Positions 1 to 4,290 of a stretch of DNA of 5,322 bases are shown here, in pieces. The position numbers and the translations under genes are program-made. Numbering within the stretch: the first letter of the stretch is position 1; every line of letters begins with the position of its first letter. The stretch lies in the NCBI GenBank assembly GCA_018383835.1, contig JAHAWR010000100.1, forward strand, positions 661 to 5,982, in the 5' to 3' direction. The notes below the pieces were generated by a model, which had not been told where the DNA came from, did no database searches, and saw nothing but the letters and a program-made list of their open reading frames with translations. Origin of the DNA: Candidatus Jordarchaeia archaeon (lineage in GTDB: Archaea > Asgardarchaeota > Jordiarchaeia > Jordiarchaeales > Freyrarchaeaceae).

Positions 1-1
1 G

Positions 2-508
2 AGGGGTAGTGGATCGCTGGGCTTCGCCCTCGTAATGGTAAGCGATACGCGTTACAGGGAAGAGAGGGAAGGGAGGGAGAGCAGTGATGAGACCACTCCG
101 ATGTTCAAAAGGCTGGTTGAGCAGGCAGGTTATAGACTTATTTCGAGGGTAGTTGTCCCAGACGAGGCTGAGATGATAGTTGAAGCGGTGGAGCGGGCTG
201 TGAGGGACGGAGCGGACATTGTTGTAACTTCTGGGGGGACAGGGCTTTCGAAGAGAGATGTGACGCTGGAGGCGCTCAGCCGGCTTTTCGAGAAGAGGAT
301 CCCGGGGTTCGGCGAGCTACTGAGACTTGAAAGCTACAGGGAGATCGGCTCTGCAGCGATGCTCACGCGGGCTGACGCCGGAGTATATAAGGGAACGATT
401 ATATTCTGCCTTCCCGGCTCGCCAAATGCAGTTCACACAGCACTAACTAAGCTGATTCTTCCAGAAGCTGAACATTTAGCGTTTCACATTAAAAAAGAAG
501 GAGGATAG
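2..508 (+). CDS. moaB: MoaB/MogA-family molybdopterin adenylyltransferase, 5'-truncated by window
   Basis: This protein of the MoCF-binding fold activates molybdopterin by adenylylation (MPT to MPT-AMP), the step before metal insertion by MoeA, in the cytoplasm. The frame is open back to base 2, and the codons before the ATG at 35 read LGFALV. That is the first beta strand leading into VSDTR, so the ATG at 35 is internal and the true start lies outside the window. Counting from that ATG, visible family motifs are PDE (42-44), TSGGTG (65-70), RDVT (74-77), PGFGELLR (90-97), ESYREIGSAA (99-108), TRADAG (111-116) and LPGSPNAV (126-133). The acidic residues in PDE and RDVT match positions important in MogA. 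The usual D-x-S-G after the first strand reads SDETTP here. The stop codon directly abuts the moeA start, so the genes are surely co-transcribed. MoaB and MogA cannot be told apart with certainty by motif, but archaea normally carry the MoaB type. Confidence 0.93.
   Translation, partial: RGSGSLGFALVMVSDTRYREEREGRESSDETTPMFKRLVEQAGYRLISRVVVPDEAEMIVEAVERAVRDGADIVVTSGGTGLSKRDVTLEALSRLFEKRIPGFGELLRLESYREIGSAAMLTRADAGVYKGTIIFCLPGSPNAVHTALTKLILPEAEHLAFHIKKEGG
500..504 (+). promoter_or_regulatory. Ribosome-binding site for the first moeA
   Basis: GGAGG lies inside the last codons of the moaB-like gene, four bases before the ATG at 509. It supports that start over the in-frame ATG at 527, which would be 22 bases away. 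The TTG at 512 (7-base spacing) remains possible. Confidence 0.6.
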
Positions 509-1762
509 ATGTTGAGCTCGGTCAGAATGAAGGGTTTCCGTGAAAGGAAGACTCTGAAGGAAGTTCTAGAGTGTCTTCTTCCTGTTCTTCCTAGGATGCC
601 GCCTGAAAAAGTCCCGACGGTCTCGGCTTTAGGGCGTGTTGCCTATGGCGACATAAGGGCTGAGCGCGACGTGCCTCACTTTGACAGGGCGGCGATGGAT
701 GGGTACGCCGTGGTTGCCGAAGACACCTTTAAGTGCAGTCAAGAGAACCCTGCGAGGCTGAGGCTGGTCGGAGAGTGCGTCGTCGGAAAAACTCCGGAAG
801 TTGAAGTTAGGAGGGGTGAGGCTGCCCAAATATCCACCGGGGCACCTATGCCACGGGGAGCGGACGCCGTCGTGATGCTGGAGTACGCCTCGCTGGGCGA
901 AGGCTACGTTCACGTTTACAGGCCAGTAGCTCCACTGCAGAACGTCTCGTGTAGAGGTGAGGACGTTAAAGCAGGGGATGTCGTGGTAGCTGAGGGCGAC
1001 GTTATTCGCCCCCAAGAAATAGGCCTGTTACTTCAGTGCGGGGTTAGGGAGATTAGCGTCGCGGCGAAGCCGAGAGCGGCAATAGTTTCAACGGGAAGCG
1101 AGCTGGTTGAGGCCGGTGAAGAGCCGGACGTAGGGCAAGTTGTCGCGTCAAACGAGTACATGCTTGCAGCCTTAACCAGGATTTATGGAGGTAGGCCCGT
1201 ATACCTGGGAGTCGTACCTGATGAGCGCGACGCGTTGAGAGCCATAGCGGATAAAGCCCTAAACTTCGACTTGGCAATATTTTCTGGAGGAACCTCTGTG
1301 GGTAAGTATGACTACATGCCTGAGGTCGTAGCTGAGGTTGGAGGGAGGGTGATAGCACATGGTTTAACGATAAGGCCAGGAGGCCCAACCGCCGTTTTCC
1401 TTGTGGGTCGAAAACCCGTCTTCTGTCTCCCGGGGTTCCCTGTGGCAGCATTGGTGGCCTTCGAGAGCGTGGTGGCTCCCTCGATAAGGAAAATGCTTGG
1501 GGCGAAGAAGCTTGACCCAAGACCTGTCGTTGAGGCCATTTTGGCTAGACGGGTACCTTCCACGCTTGGTAAACTGGACTTCCTCAGAGTTAAGCTCGAG
1601 GAGAGCAAGGAGGGACTTGTGGCGATCCCGTTGAGAACCACTGGATCGGGCATACTGAGCAGTATGACGAGAGCTGATGGGGTGGTTGAAATCCCCGAGG
1701 ACGTTGAAGGATTTGGTGAGGGAGAAAGAGTGAAGGTTAAACTTTTCCCACATGTCTTTTAG
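509..1762 (+). CDS. moeA: Molybdopterin molybdotransferase MoeA, first paralog (canonical motifs)
   Basis: MoeA binds MPT-AMP, hydrolyses it and inserts molybdate (or tungstate) to give the mature cofactor. The 417 residues match the family's roughly 400. Domain order is as expected: N-terminal linker and domain II (about 15-180), MoCF-binding domain III (about 187-332) and a C-terminal beta domain IV (about 338-417). Motifs are DVPHFDRAAMDGYAV (54-68), STGAPMPRGADAVV (109-122), GED (150-152), STGSELV (194-200), SGGTSVGKYD (259-268), RPGGP (289-293) and LPGFP (307-311). By gapless comparison with E. coli MoeA the functional residues D59, T100, D142, E188, D259, P298 and P301 correspond to D64, T110, D152, E198, D268, P290 and P293, all kept. 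The one motif change is S197 in place of Asp in the usual TGDEL. It starts immediately after the moaB-like stop and is followed 13 bases later by a second, divergent moeA. All catalytic positions being intact suggests a fully active enzyme. Confidence 0.95.
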   Translation: MLSSVRMKGFRERKTLKEVLECLLPVLPRMPPEKVPTVSALGRVAYGDIRAERDVPHFDRAAMDGYAVVAEDTFKCSQENPARLRLVGECVVGKTPEVEVRRGEAAQISTGAPMPRGADAVVMLEYASLGEGYVHVYRPVAPLQNVSCRGEDVKAGDVVVAEGDVIRPQEIGLLLQCGVREISVAAKPRAAIVSTGSELVEAGEEPDVGQVVASNEYMLAALTRIYGGRPVYLGVVPDERDALRAIADKALNFDLAIFSGGTSVGKYDYMPEVVAEVGGRVIAHGLTIRPGGPTAVFLVGRKPVFCLPGFPVAALVAFESVVAPSIRKMLGAKKLDPRPVVEAILARRVPSTLGKLDFLRVKLEESKEGLVAIPLRTTGSGILSSMTRADGVVEIPEDVEGFGEGERVKVKLFPHVF

Positions 1763-1770
1763 GAGGAGGA
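1761..1770 (+). promoter_or_regulatory. Strong ribosome-binding site that sets the second moeA start
   Basis: AGGAGGAGGA begins at the stop codon of the first moeA and ends five bases before a GTG at 1776. The in-frame ATG at 1752 lies upstream of this site and has no ribosome-binding site of its own, so the GTG is the better start. Confidence 0.7.
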
Positions 1771-1775
1771 GCCTC

Positions 1776-3044
1776 GTGAAGGAGCTATTCTACTCGGTAA
1801 CCCCCCTAGAGGAGCTTTTCGTAAAGCTAGACAAGCTTGACGTCTCCCCTCCCGTGGTGGAGGTCAGTGTCTGGGATGCTCTGGGGAGAGTCTTAGCTGA
1901 GGATTTCAGGTCTCCAGTAAACGTACCCCACTTCAGAAGGGCGGCTAGAGACGGCTACGCGGTCGTCGCGAGGGACACATTCGGCGCCGGAGAGGAGAAA
2001 CCCGTTACATTGAGGGTAATAGGTGAAGTTAAGGCAGGCGACGAGCGATCCCCCCGGATTGGTGACAGAGCATGCGTGAAGGTAGCTACCGGAGCTTTAA
2101 TGCCTGAAGGAGCGGACGCCGTCGTCATGGTGGAGCATGCCGTTGAAAGGGAGGAATACGTGGATGTTTACAGAGCGGTGACACCCGGAGAAAACGTCGT
2201 GGAGGAGGGTAGGGACATAAGAAGGGGGGCACTCGTTGTAGAAAAGGGGAGGGTGCTGGCACCGCAAGATATCGGTGCGATAGCCGCTACAGGCGTGGAC
2301 AAGGTGCGAGTTTACGGGAGGCTGAGGGTCGCCGTCGCAAGCACAGGGGATGAGCTCGTCGCACCTGGAGGCGAGCTAAAGCCGGGAAAGATATACGATG
2401 TAAACTCTGTTACGCTGGTCAACGCTGTCAGGGCCTCAGGAGGGGAAGCAGTCTATATGGGGGTTATTAGGGATAGCAGGGAGCTTCTCTTAAATGCTTT
2501 GAGAGAAGCTCTTGCGACGTGTGACGTGGTTGTGTTCTCAGGTGGAACCTCTAAGGGTCCCGGAGACGCTGTTCCGTCCGCTCTGCGAGATCTGGGAGAC
2601 CTCGACTTCATGATTCACGGGTTAGCTATGAAGCCGGGGAAGCCTACTGCTGTAGCATCCTACAAGGGTAAGCCTGTCTTCATGCTTCCGGGATACCCTA
2701 CTTCGGCCCTTCTGTCCTACTATGTTATAGTCGACCCCTACATAAGGAAGTGGTCTCATCTCCCACCGTGTGAGGGCATGGAAGTTAAGGCAAGGGCTGG
2801 CGTCAAAATCTTCTCCGAGGAGGGAAGACTCGAATTTAAGCCTGTGAGACTCAAAGTGGAGGGGGGCGAGGTGAGGGTTTATCCCGCCTACACAGGGTCA
2901 GAGGCAATAACCACTCTTTCCTTAACCCACGGCTACATAGAAATAAAGGCAAGTCGGAGCTTCATAGAGCAAGGAGAGGAAGTCACTGTGAGGCTTTTCA
3001 GGCCGCTCCGGGAAATTAGAGGGCTTGAGGAGGAGTCGTGGTGA
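1776..3044 (+). CDS. moeA: MoeA-family molybdopterin metal-transferase, second divergent paralog
   Basis: This is a second MoeA of 422 residues if it starts at the GTG at 1776. The alternative ATG at 1752 adds eight residues but would put the ribosome-binding site inside the gene. Numbered from the GTG, motifs are NVPHFRRAARDGYAV (49-63), ATGALMPEGADAVV (104-117), GRD (145-147), STGDELV (189-195), SGGTSKGPGD (255-264), KPGKP (286-290) and LPGYP (304-308). E. coli-equivalent residues D59, T100, D142, E188, D259, P298 and P301 are kept as D59, T105, D147, E193, D264, P287 and P290. Against the usual FDxxAMDGYA, the first Asp is Arg (R54) and the Met is Arg (R58). SGGTSKGPGD and the IYDVNS segment (206-211) resemble the MoeA subfamily that in other archaea is often fused to a substrate-binding-protein domain, which is absent here. 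It sits between the first moeA and ubiX, overlapping the latter by 4-7 bases. A Mo/W division of labour with its neighbour is plausible but unproven. Confidence 0.93.
   Translation: MKELFYSVTPLEELFVKLDKLDVSPPVVEVSVWDALGRVLAEDFRSPVNVPHFRRAARDGYAVVARDTFGAGEEKPVTLRVIGEVKAGDERSPRIGDRACVKVATGALMPEGADAVVMVEHAVEREEYVDVYRAVTPGENVVEEGRDIRRGALVVEKGRVLAPQDIGAIAATGVDKVRVYGRLRVAVASTGDELVAPGGELKPGKIYDVNSVTLVNAVRASGGEAVYMGVIRDSRELLLNALREALATCDVVVFSGGTSKGPGDAVPSALRDLGDLDFMIHGLAMKPGKPTAVASYKGKPVFMLPGYPTSALLSYYVIVDPYIRKWSHLPPCEGMEVKARAGVKIFSEEGRLEFKPVRLKVEGGEVRVYPAYTGSEAITTLSLTHGYIEIKASRSFIEQGEEVTVRLFRPLREIRGLEEESW
3027..3035 (+). promoter_or_regulatory. Ribosome-binding site for ubiX
   Basis: GAGGAGGAG lies inside the end of the second moeA, just upstream of tandem GTG codons at 3038 and 3041. 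Spacing is 2 bases to the first GTG and 5 to the second, so the second (4-base GTGA overlap with the moeA stop) is slightly favoured. Confidence 0.5.
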
Positions 3045-3619
3045 GGATTGTAGTCGGAGTTACGGGGGCAAGCGGGGCCATATACGCCTACAGACTTCTG
3101 GAAGAGCTAAAGAAGCGGGGGGATGAAGTGATTCTGGTGGTTTCAGACGCAGCCAAAAAAGTGGTCAAATTTGAGCTTGGATTTGGCGTGGAAAAGCTTT
3201 ACGAGTTGGCTACACAAGTACTCGAGAACAATGACTTGACGGCACCGATAGCCAGTGGCTCGTACCCAGTTGATGCAGTGGTAATTGTACCCTGCTCCAT
3301 GGCGACATTAGCGGCGATATCCACAGGCCAAGCAGATACTCTGATAAGGAGGGCGGCTGACTGCGCACTCACTGAAGGCAGGAATTTAATACTTGTCCCT
3401 CGGGAGACTCCCCTAAATCTTGTTCACATAGAGAACATGATGAGGGCTAAGATGGCGGGAGCGGTGATACTGCCCGCCATGCCAGCCTTCTACCACTCGC
3501 CAAAGACGGTGGGCGACCTAGTGGACTTTGTTGTAGGAAAAATACTTGACGCCTTAAGGGTGCCGCATAACCTCTACAGAAGATGGGAGGGCGACAGTGG
3601 TGGGGATAGACGTAGGTAA
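3038..3619 (+). CDS. ubiX: UbiX/Pad1-family flavin prenyltransferase
   Basis: UbiX joins a dimethylallyl group to reduced FMN to make prenylated FMN, the cofactor of UbiD-family (de)carboxylases. Length (193 residues, or 192 from the second GTG) is normal. Numbered from the first GTG, visible motifs are VGVTGASGAIYAYRLLEEL (6-24), the S36 turn, IASGSY (71-76), VPCSMATLAAISTG (84-97), RRAADCAL (104-111), VPRETPLN (120-127), HIENM (130-134) and LPAMPAFY (145-152). By gapless comparison with Pseudomonas UbiX, R122, E140 and Y169 correspond to R105, E123 and Y152, which are kept. K129 becomes T112 and R185 becomes K168. No UbiD gene is visible in the window. In many archaea a UbiD-type anhydromevalonate phosphate decarboxylase in the modified mevalonate pathway needs this cofactor, a likely reason for the gene here (inference). 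It is the last recognisable gene of the operon, and its 3' end overlaps a possible relic start at 3597. Confidence 0.93.
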   Translation: MVRIVVGVTGASGAIYAYRLLEELKKRGDEVILVVSDAAKKVVKFELGFGVEKLYELATQVLENNDLTAPIASGSYPVDAVVIVPCSMATLAAISTGQADTLIRRAADCALTEGRNLILVPRETPLNLVHIENMMRAKMAGAVILPAMPAFYHSPKTVGDLVDFVVGKILDALRVPHNLYRRWEGDSGGDRRR

Positions 3620-3626
3620 TGATCGC

Positions 3627-3642
3627 AAATTTTATTTATTAA
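3627..3642 (+). promoter_or_regulatory. TATA-like promoter element for the Cys-rich gene
   Basis: The AT-rich tract AAATTTTATTTATTAA follows the ubiX stop and lies about 45 bases before the ATG at 3683. The core TTTATTTAT preceded by a purine-containing GCAAA resembles an archaeal TATA box with a BRE-like flank. Start of transcription would fall near 3660-3666, giving a leader of about 20 bases. No strong ribosome-binding site precedes the ATG, which also points to separate transcription from the upstream operon. The same T-rich stretch could help terminate the operon transcript. Confidence 0.45.
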
Positions 3643-3682
3643 TTAGTTTTCTGAAATCTTTGAAAGCTCTGTTTTGGGGCTA

Positions 3683-4012
3683 ATGGATTTGTCGAGCCCG
3701 AAGCGGTGCACTCCCCTCTGCAAGCTTTTCAGATGCGCCAACAGAAGCATGAGAATAATGATGCACTCAGGTAACAAAAAGTTCATCTGGTGCCAGTGGG
3801 CTGAGGATCCATGTCAGGGACCATCATGTAAATACGCTGTATGCGTCAAAGGACAACTTCAGAAAGACTTAACATGCGGGTTATCCGTCAGAAAAGAGCA
3901 TAGGGAAGCTCCGGAAGAGGAGGAAAGCGTCGTCTTCGAGGAGGAAAACCCTCTAACCAAAGCGAAGGTCAAACCACGTGTCCTCAAGAAAATTAAGGAA
4001 TTAGAGTACTAA
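3683..4012 (+). CDS. Small cysteine-rich protein of unknown function
   Basis: I do not recognise this family. From the ATG at 3683 it has 109 residues; an in-frame TTG at 3674 would add three, and the ATG is preferred. The first 65 residues carry eight cysteines, at 9, 13, 18, 37, 44, 49, 54 and 65, spaced CX3CX4C, then CX6CX4CX4C, then one more. Two tryptophans (36, 39) flank the fourth cysteine. The second half has no cysteine after 65 and is highly charged: an acidic run EAPEEEE (75-81) and EEE (86-88), then a basic, lysine-rich tail ending KKIKELEY. No signal peptide or membrane segment is visible. The pattern suggests a metal-binding (zinc or iron-sulfur) N-terminal module with a flexible charged tail, but no function can be assigned. 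It is preceded by its own TATA-like box, followed by a T-rich tract, and has no close partner on its strand. Coding status is supported by the ordered cysteine pattern and by codon use like its neighbours. Confidence 0.75.
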   Translation: MDLSSPKRCTPLCKLFRCANRSMRIMMHSGNKKFIWCQWAEDPCQGPSCKYAVCVKGQLQKDLTCGLSVRKEHREAPEEEESVVFEEENPLTKAKVKPRVLKKIKELEY

Positions 4013-4067
4013 TCTAACCCCTAACCGATCATCAAAACGCAGAGAAGACAAGAGTACACTGGTTTTA

Positions 4068-4137
4068 TAGGGGCTCTTCGAGTCCTGCGTGAGTTCATCA
4101 AGCAGTTCAGAGTCCGAGTTTCCTCATCAGAGCCCTA
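4068..4137 (-). ncRNA. Candidate C/D box guide sRNA (degenerate D box)
   Basis: Read on the minus strand, this segment has the box order of an archaeal C/D box RNA, which guides 2'-O-methylation with L7Ae, Nop5 and fibrillarin. In order: C box TGATGA (4129-4124), 13-base guide (4123-4111), D' box CTGA (4110-4107), 6-base spacer, C' box TGATGA (4100-4095), a second 13-14-base guide (4094-4082), then a D-like TCGA (4081-4078) that keeps the GA needed for the kink-turn but departs from CTGA. The ends pair: TAGGGCTC (4137-4130) with GAGCCCCTA (4076-4068), one C bulged. C to D is 52 bases, within the usual 50-60. A TATA-like box is centred about 25 bases before the 5' end. Targets are not identified: position 5 upstream of D' would pair with a C in AGTCCGAGTTTCC, and position 5 upstream of TCGA with a U in GTCCTGCGTGAGT. 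The weak point is the D box, so this could also be a decayed copy. Confidence 0.62.
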
Positions 4138-4155
4138 CATGAAAAATAACACAAC

Positions 4156-4170
4156 TTAATTTTATTTTTT
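4156..4170 (-). promoter_or_regulatory. TATA-like box for the candidate sRNA
   Basis: On the minus strand this reads AAAAAATAAAATTAA. Its centre lies about 25 bases upstream of the predicted 5' end of the sRNA terminal stem (4137), the normal archaeal TATA-to-start distance. The composition is simple, so the match alone is weak; the spacing is what supports it. Confidence 0.4.
4156..4170 (+). terminator. T-rich tract, likely terminator of the Cys-rich gene
   Basis: On the plus strand TTAATTTTATTTTTT lies 144 bases after the stop at 4012. It is the first strong T tract downstream and has no hairpin, matching intrinsic termination in archaea. If used, the transcript's 3' region would run antisense across the whole candidate sRNA. 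Confidence 0.35.
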
Positions 4171-4172
4171 CT

Positions 4173-4195
4173 GAAAAAGAAGAAGGCAAAGAAAG
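4173..4195 (-). terminator. Pyrimidine/T-rich tract, likely terminator of the M24 gene
   Basis: On the minus strand this reads as CTTTC, CTTTG, CTTCTTC and TTTTTC in succession, roughly 95-118 bases after the stop of the M24 gene at 4291. A weak 5-bp inverted repeat (GTCTC/GAGAC, 4204-4208 with 4221-4225) sits just before it. Archaeal polymerase typically stops at such T runs without needing a hairpin. Confidence 0.35.
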
Positions 4196-4290
4196 TATTC
4201 CTCGTCTCTTCCTGAAATCCGAGACCGGTTGATTTCCCGCCACTCCAAAGCTGCCCGTTATCCCTCCTTATTAGAGACGCTCCACAGCTT

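Noticed and set aside
629..1753. Several minus-strand open frames of 110-155 codons opposite the first moeA
   Set aside because: They lie wholly opposite a well-supported MoeA gene, show no recognisable domains, and have low-complexity Arg/Pro/Ser-rich products typical of antisense shadows in GC-rich coding DNA.
4013..4026. Short telomere-like repeat (CTAACC twice) after the Cys-rich gene
   Set aside because: Only two copies, inside a normal intergenic region; most likely chance.
4029..4034. A third TGATGA on the minus strand, as a second C/D box RNA
   Set aside because: No CTGA follows at guide distance and no closing stem is visible.
4068..4137. tRNA-like reading, because the ends of a roughly 70-base segment pair
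   Set aside because: No cloverleaf arms, anticodon stem or GTTCRA T-loop could be fitted on either strand, while the minus strand fits C/D box spacing well.
4204..4225. Inverted repeat GTCTC/GAGAC as a structured RNA or rho-independent terminator
   Set aside because: Only 5 bp with a 12-base loop. It is too weak to call alone and is mentioned only as context for the T-rich tract next to it.
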